Positions 33,306-43,919 of a stretch of DNA of 64,000 nt are shown here, one piece after another. The DNA is from Margaritifera margaritifera (taxonomy: Eukaryota; Mollusca; Bivalvia; Unionida; Margaritiferidae): NCBI GenBank assembly GCA_029931535.1, contig JAQPZY010000646.1, positions 216,001 through 280,000 on the forward strand, given 5' to 3'. Position 1 is the first letter of the stretch; each line of letters opens with the position of its first letter. A program made the translations under genes and the position numbers. The notes under the pieces were generated by a model. The model worked only from the letters and a program-made list of their open reading frames with translations, did no database searches and was not told the DNA's origin.

Positions 33306-34740
33306 AGCAGTAATACATTTTCTTGCTATTATTGCATTGCTGTATCTATTCCTTGAGCTAGTCTCCAATCCAAGAGACCATTCCCTCCTCCAGTTAGTAC
33401 TTGGAGGTCTAGAATAAAAAAACAAGATGATTCCACTTTGATACTTGAGTCAACTTCTGACAATCACAATATCGTCCTTCTTTTCTTTGGACTTCATGCA
33501 TTTCTTCATGTGTCTCTTTAGTGTTAAAAGTTTCATCATTTAAGTCATATTTTGGTATTTCTGCTGTCAATTCTTTTTTGTGTTGTATTTATTTTCTTTT
33601 TCCCCATTCCTTGCATAATCTTCATGCATCGTAGTCCCATTTCATTGAATTTGAGCATTTTTGAGTAACTCTATAGCAAAGTGGTGCTACATTGTTTTTT
33701 TATCCCTCTATTAGTAACTAGTTTTAGAGTAAGTATTACTCACCCAGTTCTTGTTCTGGATGATTGTTTATGTGTATTTCCTTAAAGCATTTGGCATGCT
33801 TCAAGATCTTGGTAAATGTGGTCATAATAAGGCTGCGTCGGACATATTGCTTGTGTATGCATGGACTGTTGTCCAGTTTGTTGTCTTTGGTCTGACGAGT
33901 TATGGGACTTGGTGAAAAGTTGCTGTGCCAATAGGGCCAGAAAGAGGGGACCTGCTTCTTCCTCTTCATTGTTGGAAGACCCTCTCTGTTTCCAGAAGGG
34001 GTCTATGGCACTTCCTGATTTAGGGAAGTCACTATCTCATGTAACGGAGTTAGCATGGCACTTTCTGGGATATGGAAGTTGCCTGCTTTCGCAAGGGTCA
34101 GATCACTGAGACATTGAGTCACCGGGAAATATGCTCAGTGACAGTCATAGAAGGTCTGTCACAGGGCACAAGGTCATTGGGTACTGGGTAATATCCCAAG
34201 TGATAGTCGCAGAGTGTCTGTCACTGGGCACTGAACACCAGGCACTAATCACTGGATATATTGATTGGTACCAATCTCCCGATTCGGTGTCTAGTCACTG
34301 GTCATTAAGCTCCAGGCTCTGGACAATGGACACTAGTCTTTGGACTGGGCACTGGGTTTTGACCACTGGTCAATGGAAAGTGGAAAGAGATTGGTTTGAT
34401 AATCTCCCTTTATTCGTGTTTACATTCAGTCCCTGTGTGGAATAGGCACTGAGTTTTGATGACCAATCTAGGGGGAAGGGATTGGGTTGCCACCCTTTTT
34501 TCTTGATGTTCCCATTGAACCCCTACAACTCTGTGATGAGATGGCCATGTTTCCTTTTCCTACCATGACACCATGGATGATTGATCAGCAGACCAGGCAT
34601 GTTGTAGATCATCCCTGCCTCCCCAGGCCTTGTTATCGAGGAAAGTGGCGGGGACCGCCACTAACTACCTCGTGTGTTGAGAGAAATCATCAGTCTCTTT
34701 CTCCAGGGAGAGAGATACGATGGATTAATCTCATTATCAT
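33306..34740 (+). mobile_element. DIRS-like element B2, 5' fragment
   Basis: It starts with a B-type left terminal repeat: GCTATTATTGCATTGC, CAATCCAAGAGACC, CCCTCCTCCAGTTAGTACTT and TTTCTTTGGACTTCATGCA all have counterparts at 41205-41400 in B3. A leader and the first half of gag follow, and the element stops near 34740. Reverse transcriptase and downstream domains are missing. B1, about 17 kb away, has only the complementary 3' portion, but the two are in the order 3' fragment then 5' fragment. Confidence 0.75.
33830..34740 (+). pseudogene. Gag-like fragment of B2
   Basis: The conserved Cys-region sequence CATGGACTGTTGTCCAG through DELWDLVKSCCANRARK (frame of 33861) aligns with copy B3 near 41790. 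The following 34100-34390 region is dominated by degenerate CACTGGGCACTGG-type phrases, reading as Gly/Thr/His/Trp-rich peptide, and includes SLGTEHQALITGY. It ends before the conserved C-terminal gag helices. Confidence 0.6.
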
Positions 34741-34744
34741 GACC

Positions 34745-35160
34745 TTGATTTCATCTTGTAATGGCTTTGGCTAAGATTTCGCATTTAGCTCATGACCACA
34801 TGAATTTTTAGCACACTGTATGCATAATGTGTTGCCTAGAACCATGAAACATGGTGACTGGATGCATCTTGATAAGAGTGACACCCTTATTGCATAAGAG
34901 GTCTCTGACCTATATTTCATCTTCAATGACTTTGTTGAAGTTCTGTGTTTAAAGTTCACTTATTGGGTGTTGTTGATGTTTGAATGATGAAACTTGATAA
35001 TTGGATACATCGTTTTTAGTACTATGCCTTTATGACCAAGGAAGGTCTTTGTGATCTACATTTGATGCTTTACTAACATAAATTAAGCATTTGTGTTTAG
35101 CTTATGACAACCTAGATTTTTCCATGCTGTATACATCATAGCCTACACAGAAGTGCACTT
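34745..35160 (+). repeat. ~300-bp two-copy degenerate repeat
   Basis: GCATTTAGCTCATGACC (34789) and GCATTTGTGTTTAGCTTATG (35090), with following TTTTTAGCACACTGTATGCAT and TTTTTCCATGCTGTATACAT, mark two diverged copies. Phrases such as ACTGGATGCATCTTGATAAG resemble those of the array at 58.6-62.5 kb. Confidence 0.5.
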
Positions 35161-35258
35161 AAAAGTAGGAATAAATTTGTTTATTCAGTGGTAAACTTTA
35201 CAATTTAATGATTATACATTGTATATTGTGATCTGTTACCCTTAACGGGTTTACTTTA

Positions 35259-36182
35259 CACCTCTTCCTCAATAACTCGTGCACAATGGGGTCCAACAAC
35301 AGAGACCACAGCATAAGTGAGGGTGTGAATTACTGAGGAGGGACCTCAGAAAAATTAAGAAAGAGATGGACATCAATAGTGAGAAGAGGAGAGTGGAGTA
35401 ATAATATTTAAAATTGTTCGATTTCTTAATTGAAATTAGTGGACTTGACACACGACCATGACTGTTAGCTCTTATGTAGGTTGGATTTGTATGCCTTTTA
35501 GCTTTTATTCTACCCACTTTACTTGATTTGATACAAAAGACATAAAATTAATATGATAATATAAAACAGGTATACTTTTAAGTGATTATAAAAAAGCAAC
35601 AAACATTTCCACAAATAGATCAACACAGTCAGCACTTAATTCGGTTCTCATGGAAATGCTCATGGACATCACTGTGACAGTCGACTGACACTTTTCATGT
35701 TTAAATACAAGAGGGCATATCACATTTATGATGATTACACTGAAACTGAATTAAAAGATAAGACTGAAACATTAATTTGTATTTAAAAGACTTTTTTAAT
35801 TGTTCTTTATTTCTTAAAGTGTTGTCACCTGTAGGCATTACTAACAGTTTAATTGATCAATATTTCACCTGATGTTGTTATTTATAGAGTACTGAGAATT
35901 TTTAAAAATTGAAAATTGAACAGACTATATGATTTCATATTAAACTTTGTGAATTTCATGATGTTGATTCAGATTTTGAGGCACTAACCACCATTTCGAT
36001 GAATAAACGAGCGATATATCAAGGTTGAACTTACCAAGTTTGGTCATGATTTTATTCATGTTCAGCAGATAGGGGCCTTTTTGGGGGGTATTTTTTTATT
36101 AGAAAAAAAGAAATCCACACCTGCCCCTGCATTATAAGTAGATTTGCGAGTTATCCGGGCATGCTAAAATGAGGGAGCAGAG
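35259..36182 (-). mobile_element. pogo-like MITE, full length, TA flanked
   Basis: A 924-bp element between TA dinucleotides (35257-35258 and 36183-36184). Its left end reads CACCTCTTCCTCAATAACTC and the right end, inward, CTCTGCTCCCTCATTTTAG; about two thirds of the first 18 positions agree. Read on the minus strand, the body matches 38811-39630 and 3880-4480 in order (GCAAATCTACTTATAATGC, GCGATATATC-like, AGTAATGCCTAC, ATCATAAATGTGATA, GTTTTATATTATC). It has no transposase frame. The size, TA target and relation to the copy at 38811 make it a deletion derivative of a pogo-type transposon. Confidence 0.75.
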
Positions 36183-36184
36183 TA

Positions 36185-36527
36185 TGTTGTATGTGGGAAT
36201 GAGTATAGGAATTAGAGGAGTGCTTTTCATGTAAGGTCTGAGCTGTAGTGGCAAATAAGGTAATTATGTATGAACTTTGCTTCTAATACTGGCTCTCACT
36301 CCCAGGTTACTTAAAGCAGGTGACTTTCACCCAGTAAAATCTGACTTCTAGGGAGGAAAAATGTTAATAGTTTCAGAAGCAGATCTTAAGAACAATGATT
36401 TTGAAAAGAAGAAAATAACCAGAAACAAAATTATTCTTTGTTTTTATCAACTCATTATAGTAGCTCCACCTTGGTATCATAGAATTTTTTTTCTTTTTCA
36501 TTGTTTTATATACTTTATGCCCTGTTA
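36185..36527. other. Unassigned sequence
   Basis: Nothing recognised between the MITE and the microsatellite. Confidence 0.45.
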
Positions 36528-36615
36528 TAGTGTGTGTGTATGTATGTATGTATGTATGTATGTATGTACGTATGTACGTACGTACGTACGTACATATGTA
36601 TGTCTCTATGTACAT
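36528..36615. repeat. (TGTA)n/(TACG)n microsatellite
   Basis: A run of TATG units passes into ACGT units and back. Open frames on both strands here (Tyr/Val/Cys/Met repeats) are products of the microsatellite. Confidence 0.95.
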
Positions 36616-36766
36616 GTATATGGTTTAATAGTTTAGCTGCAAAATATGGGCTACATAAAGTTAAACAAATGTTTTAAAAAAAATTGCAGAAAAAATTTTT
36701 ACTTAGAAAAGGGGCCACAATTTCATTGTCGATATCATTTTAGTCTGAGTTTATTTTCTTCTTTTA

Positions 36767-36955
36767 GGAGCCTCGGTGGCTCAGTGGGTAGTGTGATGGA
36801 CTCGAGTATGAAAGGGTGCATGTTTGATTCCTACCATAGGATCAACCCAAGTCTGCTACCATGGTGTTTCCTTGAGCAAGGCTCTTTACTCCAATTGCCT
36901 CAGCACTAAGTAACCTACTTGTGTTGCTGTGCCATAAAACACCAAAAGAAAACAA
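36767..36955 (+). mobile_element. tRNA-derived SINE
   Basis: Best copy of the family: the head GGAGCCTCGGTGGCTCAGTG includes an A box (GTGGCTCAGTGGGTAGTG), and GTTTGATTCC is a B box about 45 bp later. The tRNA-unrelated body has CTACCATGGTGTTTCCTTG, ACTCCAATTGCCTCAGCAC and TAAGTAACCTACTTGTGTTG, with an AAAACACCAAAAG tail. Same family as 2371 (minus) and 60380. Confidence 0.85.
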
Positions 36956-37439
36956 CATGTTTTTTTTTGTTTGATATTTAAATTTTGCAATTGCCACTGG
37001 CGACTGCTGAAAGCTTCATAGAGGTGAGCTGTGTAATCATTGATTACACTTTAGCCACAATGAGTAGTTAAGTCAATTACATTGTTGAGCAACTCGAATA
37101 GCCTGACTTGTGTTGCAGATGAAATTCTTGGTTAGGCAAGTGTTACTTATGTAGCAAAAAGAAAGAGAACTGCAGATTTTGCAAACTGATTACAGCAAAG
37201 CTATTTAATTACCAACAGGCATATTAGGCACTATCTTGACTGTGTTACAGTAAAACTGTGTGATACAGAATTTTAGTAGTGAAACAAGTACAGAATACTA
37301 ACAGAATGCAGAATGAATGCAAATGGAATGCAGAATGAACATGAACAAAACGTGGAAGGAATGTTAACAAAATTATGAATGCATTTTACACATTTTTAAA
37401 AGTTGTTGGATTTAGCCTTTTTTGGATAAAAGCCTTGTT
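36956..37439. other. Unassigned AT-rich sequence
   Basis: No gene seen; short direct repeats of GCAGAATGAA and GAATGC occur near 37310-37340. Confidence 0.4.
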
Positions 37440-37735
37440 AGCAGAATTAAGCAAAGTCCACTTGAGGTAGACAGATGAAATTTGATAGGTATATTTGTAT
37501 TCATATTTAGTTGATCTGATTAGATTTTAAGGTCATCACAGTAATTTTTCATTTCTTTTTAAAAACAATTTTCAGCTTGGAATTTATTTTGGACAAAGTC
37601 TTTGTGAGCATAAGTGAGGAAAAAGCATGTGAGGTAGATAAATGAAATTTGGTATACATGTTTGTATTCATAATTAGGTGATCTGATTAAAATTTCATGC
37701 CATTATAGCAAGTTTTAAAATTTTTCTACTGTCTG
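37440..37735 (+). repeat. ~171-bp two-copy tandem repeat
   Basis: The copies share TGAGGTAGACAGATGAAATTT, TTGTATTCATA and TTAGGTGATCTGATTA, with anchors at 37456 and 37627. Confidence 0.75.
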
Positions 37736-38218
37736 CATTGGGGGGCTTGCATGTTTTGCAAACACAAACCTAGTTTTGCCTATTTTGAGATCCCTATTCA
37801 GGTTTACATTCAATTGGCAATCAGTGTTTCCCCATTACCTAAATACCTAAATTTCTCTCAGGCCTTAAGGACCAGCATTTTCACAAACGTCCTGATCCTT
37901 TGGAACATGTACTGACCCTCCATATTTGCTTTTCATATGCTTGTAACGTTTTGAGCTGCCCATGTGGACCAGCTACTTCAAATTATTGATGTTGCTAGAT
38001 CCCTATCTTCTGATCTTCTTTATTCATAGTTTAATGATTTCCCTATACTTTTGCTTGTATGTTTAATATACCATGAATTTTTTTGGCATTTTGGACTTCA
38101 AATTTATTTGTGCACCATATTTTCACCTGTATCTGCAATGTACAGCATGAATTTTCTTCTTGATCCCAACTTGAATATTACTATAATAATTAATATGTAA
38201 ACATTAATATGAACAAAG
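37736..38218. other. Intronic sequence upstream of the third exon
   Basis: No gene or shared repeat recognised. The exon acceptor region is AT-rich with a weak pyrimidine tract. Confidence 0.4.
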
Positions 38219-38396
38219 TTCAAGTCCCTGGACCCAACAAGAAGTAAGGCTTTACTGAGAGAGTCGAAAGCTGAGGCTGCCAATCTGATAGAGGAGGCTG
38301 GGAAAACTGACCAAAAGAAGCAGCATCAACTGGAAAAGGAGTTTGAAGAGTGTAATAGGAATGTCCAGGAGTTTTCCAAGAAACTTTGTGAAGAAG
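38219..38396 (+). CDS. Internal exon of the unidentified host gene (exon c)
   Basis: It follows AACAAAG and is followed by GTATCA. Starting at phase 0 the frame is open for 59 codons plus one base: FKSLDPTRSKALLRESKAEA, then NLIEEAGKTDQKKQHQLEK, then EFEECNRNVQEFSKKLCEE. Charged residues alternate with Leu/Ala/Ile/Phe at heptad-like spacing, which suggests a coiled coil or long helix. The start could instead be the AG at 38223-38224, which keeps the same phase. Entry phase 0 fits the exit of the exon at 28294. No later exon is recognised in the remaining 25 kb. The protein family is unknown. Confidence 0.65.
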
Positions 38397-38810
38397 GTAT
38401 CATTTAAAATTTCATCTTATTTCTCAAATAATCTAATTATTTCTGAGCTTTAACTTTAACAGAAAAAATTTAATTTTATGATATACTTTCTTTTCAGCAT
38501 TTTAAGAATTAACCAATAAAGTAATTGCCATGCTCTTCCACAGTGACCACACTTGTAGTGTTTATCAGATCATCTCATTCCAAGATTTTGATTGGGGGTA
38601 GGTGGAGTGGTTGGTCTGGCCTCATTACTTTGATATATTCACCATTGGAAAAAGGACCTTCACATTAATAGGGTAGATCTGGATTTGTATTCAGTATTAC
38701 AGTGGGAAATAAGGGTCAGTTATTCCTATGGAGAATGGAGATTTTTTCATACTAAGCAGTAAAACTATTGATTAGCTTTAACATTTACCCAGAATCTAAG
38801 GAAACCTGGT
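38397..38810. other. Intronic sequence after the third exon
   Basis: No feature recognised; AT-rich with no shared repeat. Confidence 0.4.
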
Positions 38811-39874
38811 GCACCACTCCCTCGATAACTGATGCCCGGATAATTCGTGAACCCGCTTATAACATGGGGTCAGGTTGGGTCCCATTTTTTACTAGAAAAT
38901 ACCCCAAAAATTGGCACCTATTTGTGGAACATGAAGAAAATCGCGATCAAAACAGGTAAATGAAACCTGGATATATCGCCCGTTTTATCGTCGAAAACGG
39001 TGGCTAGTACCCATAAATTTGAATCAACATCATGAAATTCTCAACTTTTAGTAAGAAGTCATATAGTTTGTTAAATTTTCTTTCCAACCAACATTCACAG
39101 TACACTGTAAATAACAATATTCAATGAAATTTCGATCCATGAAAATGTCACTAATGCCTACTGGTGGCAACACTTTAATAAATAAATACCGATTTAAAAA
39201 GTTTTGTCAAGTGAAGTTCGAGTTTTAGTTCTATCTTTTAATTTGGTTGGAGTGTAATCATCATAAATGTAATATGCCCTCTTGTATCCAAATGTTAAAA
39301 ATGTAATTTCACTGTCACAGCTATGTCTACGAGCGTTTCTGTGAGAACCTAATTAAGTGCCAACCTAATACTAATATTAGTACCCCTACTTTGTGGACGG
39401 GGCTACAACATCATAGCAAGTGCCGACCCTGTTTTGATCTTCAACTTGTGGAAGTAATTGTTGTATTGTTACACTCAAGTAAAAGCAAACCTGCTTTGTA
39501 TTATGTTAATTACATCTTTTGTATCAAATAAAATAAAGGGGGTGGAATAAAAGAAAAGTTAAAATGCATGCAAATCCTACCTGCATGTGTCAGGTCAACT
39601 CATTTCAGTTAATCAATCAAACACTGTTATAAATATTATTATATAAGTAATATAATTAAACTACCTTACATTAGCTTACTCATTCACAAATGTGATCAAA
39701 GATTGCAAGGCAACTAGGCGAAATGAGTACTTAGTAAATGAAAAGCTTTGTTTCACAGATATAGTTCATTATGGAGAAGAGAGTTCCAGAGTTTGTAGTG
39801 AACTTAAAATTCCTGAATTGGCACTCAGAGATTGCCTCAAGGATGAGAAGAAGATTCATTATTACTTGCAATGA
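38811..39874 (+). mobile_element. pogo-like transposon, 5' part with transposase start
   Basis: The left end TGCACCACTCCCTCGATAAC is the third copy of the family at 3880 and 35259. It is followed by CCCGCTTATAACATGGGG and a ~800-bp leader matching both MITEs, including CCTACTGGTGGCAACACT and GTATCAAATAAAATAAAG. Unlike the MITEs it continues into a transposase fragment (39692-39874). No right end is found, so the copy is truncated at its 3' side. Confidence 0.72.
39692..39874 (+). pseudogene. pogo-type transposase N-terminal DNA-binding fragment
   Basis: Sixty codons read as a psq/CENP-B-like helix-turn-helix: a basic start with KATRRNEYLVNEKL, a middle helix DIVHYGEESSRVCSEL, and KIPELALRDCLKDEKKIHYY, matching the usual 'GES-S-VCRDLGIPESTLRGWLKNE' pattern of pogo/Tigger N-termini. 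Trp and Gly of that pattern are replaced. The frame stops at 39874 and no DDE catalytic domain follows. Its position downstream of inverted-repeat sequence with a TA target agrees with a pogo-type element. Confidence 0.65.
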
Positions 39875-40676
39875 AATCACGGCATCAGTATTTTACTAAC
39901 AGAACAATAAATAAAAAAATTGAGTTTCGATGTTGACAGTTGTTTCAGGAAATAAATGTCCCTAATTTTTGAAAAAAAAGAATCTTGTTTTGTTGTGAAT
40001 CAACAACAACAAAAAGCAGTGATGTAATACACAGTATTTTTTCATACACGTGATGCTTGTTTCAGAGGTTGGGTATCTAGAAGATAAAGGTAATTTATAG
40101 AAAAAAGGGAGAGGTGTATCTTGTTTTGAAGTAAAAGTCTTGGCGTGTTTGCTGGTTATTAAGCAGAGATGAAGTTCATTTCAATCAGTCACGAATAGGT
40201 ACTTAATTATATCACTTAACTAGAAATATTTATAGTGATCATAAACTAAACTTAATAAAATAATTAAAAATTCTTTGTGTCAATTGTGACGAAAGAGATA
40301 TTGTGCTATGTCTGTCATTTTGTGCAGGAAACCGCCTGACCATGCCACTTTCTAAAAGTTAGGCCCTGCATCAGAATCAAATATTTGTATAATGGTGAAT
40401 GCGCAATGATGTCCAGTAGATTTCAGTAGAGGTGTTATCATGTTGAGTTTTATTTTTTGGGTTATCAAAATTTATTGTACAATTATTTATCATTGTTGCT
40501 TTTCTTAGTGGCTTGATTGAGTTCACAAAAATATAATTGCTTTTCAGTGTTGACATCATTAAGAATTAACATGAATGTGCTGTTAAACAAGTGTGACAGT
40601 TGTGGTTAGATTAAAAGCAACTAACGGTAATATTTGGATTGTAATTAGCATAATCCTTTATTTTATTAACTTCAAC
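39875..40676. other. Unassigned AT-rich sequence
   Basis: No continuation of the transposase, no exon and no shared repeat found. Confidence 0.4.
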
Positions 40677-41199
40677 TGGTTGACGACCAGAAGAGTTTAT
40701 ATGATGGTCCTGCATCTGTCATTTGGAACCTATTGGCAGTTGTTTGTTATCAGTACTTCTTGACTACTCAGAGGAAAGTCATGAAAGTTGGAACACAGTT
40801 TCACCCTGAGTTCTAGGTGGTCTTACATGAAAATGGTCCCCTTTGGATTTATAATATGGTGGACTTAAAATATGACAATCACAGCGACCATCTTGAAAAT
40901 CTTTTTATTGCTACACCTCCTGGATGGATGGTCCATATTGATACGGGGTTTTTGCAAAAAGACTTCTTATGAGTGTAGTTGGTCCTAAATGAAGTTATGC
41001 CAATCTTAACATTCCAGGATGGCTGCCAGGGTTGTTATTTTGAAAAATGTATCGTTACTATAATAATAATAATAATAATAAACACAAAGAGATAGTTTTA
41101 TCAGCATGGGTTTTTCACAGAAAGACTTCTTATGATGTCTTGTTGGCCCTAAATGAAAATGGTCTTATTTTTGATGTGGCCACTTCTTTGAAAATCTTG
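40677..41199 (+). repeat. Tandem-core repeat split by DIRS B3 (left part)
   Basis: Diverged head (ACTGGTTGACGACCAG palindrome, GTCCTGCATCTGTCA), then about three monomers (CATCTTGAAAATC, AAAGACTTCTTATGA, TTGGTCCTAAATGA). A short (AAT)n run lies at 41060-41082. The array breaks at the DIRS left end near 41200 and appears to resume at 48098. Confidence 0.65.
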
Positions 41200-41699
41200 T
41201 TTTTATTAGTAGTAATACATCACCTACTACTATTACATTGCTTTCCTTGTCTGGGATGCCAAGTCCCCTATCCAAGCTAAATATTCCCTCCAATTGTAGG
41301 CTCAGAATTGAAAAGAACATGATCCCAGTAAGATTGCTTAGTCAGAGGCAACATACAGAATGTCTTCCTCTTTTTCCTTGGACTTGCATAAGATTACACA
41401 TGTGCTATGTCGCTCATCAAAATTTGCCTTTGTTGTTGCTTTTAAATGTCTTTTCAGTCAATTGTATACCTTTTTGTGTCAATTGAGTGTTTTTCTCCCT
41501 CAGTCCTTGCATTATTTGAATGTTTTTTGTGTTCCTTTTGCTTATTTTGAAGGGTTACTGAACTTTCCACAGCAAGCAATACTTCTGTTCATTGTTCCAC
41601 TTCTTAGTATCTGCTGTTCGTGTAAGTATTGCATATTCTATTTTGGTTCTCAGTTATCTTTTTTTTGTAATTTTTTCTCTTTCAAAGATTAATATATCC

Positions 41700-43800
41700 C
41701 AGGGTGTGGGTAAGTGCAGACACAAGAAAGTCCTGTGGGATACACACCCCACCTGCCTATCATGCATTGGTTGTGCATGCACGGATGATGTCCTATGTGT
41801 TGTCTATGGACTGATCAAGTGTGGGACTTGGCAGAAAGTTGCTGCACCTATAGAGGGAAGAAGAAAGGACCCACTTCCTCCTCATCATCACAAGATGACC
41901 CAATCCATTCCCATGAGGGGTCTGGATTACTTCTCTGTGTAGAGAAGTCAACTTCCCCTGTGGGGAAGAAACAAGGAGCAATCTCCATGGTTCGGAGATC
42001 CAGGATCTCATATGCTTAGTCAGATACAATCAGTGCAGGTGAAGGATAGATCCTTGGCTCCTCCCAAGGGAGGAAAAGTGCATAAGAGTGACAGTAAATC
42101 ATGCCTTCTTGGCAGGGATGAGCAGTTTCCTATCAAGGATGGCATAGTGCTAGTGACCAGTATTGCACCTTCCTGATGACAGGGAAGAACAGTGATCTTG
42201 TTCTGATAATCTGAGGTGGGCTTGTCTGTCAGATCTTTGTTGCCAGACTGGTCACTGGGCACTGGGCACACAGCTCTGGGCACTGGTCAAATACCAGTCA
42301 CTGGGCTCCAAGCAATGGTTATGGGTTATGCCTTTCAAGTAATTAGACACCGGGCTTTGATCATTGGTCAGGGGATTCACTGGGCACTGGGCACACAGCT
42401 CTGGGCACTGGTCAAATACCAGTCACTGGGCTCCAAGCAATGGTTATGGGTTATGCCTTTCAAGTAATTAGACACCGGGCTTTGATCATTGGTCAGGGGA
42501 TAGGGATCGGGTTGACATTCCCCTGTCTCTATTACCATCTAATCCCTATGGTGACAGGGAGTTGGGCTTTGCTTGCTCATCTGGGGAAAAGGATCAGATC
42601 AGCATCACCCTCTGCCCTGTTTCCATTTAATCCCTACAGGATTTGGGGACCCCACTTGCCTGGTGTGAGTCTTTCCCCCTCATGACATCATGAATATCCC
42701 TGTTTTGGTTTCAAGGTAAGGGAGACATGACATGCTGTGGACCTGTTGTGACCATCACCTCTGACCATGACAGTGATCCAATTCATCTGGGAGGACAGCT
42801 GGTAGGGTTAGTCCCATCACCCCCCATGAGTGGTTACAGGATGACACAAACTGTAATTTGACATCTTCCTCTCAGGAGTGGGATGCTGGGGAGGATGGTC
42901 CTGTGAGCATATTCAGGACAATGATGCCCTTACCATTATGGTGGACTCAGATGAGTTCCCAGAAGAGCTGGATGCGGCAGGTCCTTCCCTTCCATTCGGA
43001 CTCCTTGCTCATTCCCACCTGTCAGGTTGGGTATTGGAGGAGGAGGAAGTCTGGATGTTTGATAATAAGGTAAGCAAAGTTTACCGCCTTCCCTCAGACT
43101 TGTGCCCAGAGTTTTCTGGGGCTGAGGACTCTATGATTCTCTCCAGTCTTTAGAGGCTTTCTGAGTCCCACTCTCATTCAGATCTTCTGCTGCTCCCACA
43201 CTCTGCTATGGTTCAGGAGCTAGTGCAGAAGTTTTCCAGGGGCCAAGAGTCCACCTGGCAGCAGAAGGGGTGGTCTGTATCCCCTTTTTTTACTCTGGCC
43301 ACTGATCTCTGCTTCCAGCTATTGGGTTCATTCCCCTGTATGGCCCCTTAAGCCCCCCACCCCTCCTGGACTCAGCTGTCTCCTTCAGTCTCTTGAAGGA
43401 GGAATCATTGGCTAGTGTGAAAACATTCAAGGAATGTGCTGTCCATGTCATTGGTACTTTGTGGAACTTCTCTGCGTTTGTAGGGATGCCAACTTGGTAA
43501 CATCTAAGGTCTTGCTGGACCACAGCAAGAATCTTTTGAGGACTGCACTGCTTGAGTCGGAGATGCATTTTGGAGGTCTCATCTCCTCTGCAGCATCTCA
43601 GGATTTGAGGGACCAGTAACACCAGTCCCTGTCAATGACTCCAAATCTGTTGAAACTGGCCAAGATGTGTGCACACCTTGACTGACTGGGGGAATGGGCT
43701 CACAAGTTCCTCAAACAGGGTCAGCATTGACAAGCAAATAAACAGCCCCAGTTAAAAACTCCCTTTAGACTGTCTTTTGCTGGATAAGATGGTTTAAGAG
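41700..43800 (+). pseudogene. Gag-like protein of B3, broken
   Basis: The Cys block is HPTCLSCIGCACTDDV (about 41747-41790), with GTWQKVA downstream. A 125-bp perfect tandem duplication lies at 42252-42501 in a CACTGGGCACTGG-rich part. The acidic segment around 42880-43140 (DEFPEELDAAG, VSKVYRLPSDLCPEFSGAED) corresponds to AVNEVNHLLPSDLCPRPSGS in A3 and so is a conserved gag element. The C-terminal helices (LLDHSKNLLRTALLESEMHF) end near 43620. Many frameshifts and stops are present. Confidence 0.65.
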
Positions 43801-43919
43801 GCTGAGGGAGGAAGTCTTTGGACTAAGGGAGGTAGATGGCCTTAGGGAGTTGCACCCTCTCCTGCAGCATCTTCCTCTTCCCAGCACCCAAGTAGATGCT
43901 TGACTAGCCCTTTTTTCAG

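Noticed and set aside
36361..36636. 91-codon open frame with Tyr/Val/Cys/Met repeats, and its antisense
   Set aside because: Produced by the TATG/TACG microsatellite; no start context or homology.
36767..36840. Candidate tRNA gene
   Set aside because: A and B boxes are present but the acceptor stem and anticodon arm do not form, and a SINE body follows.
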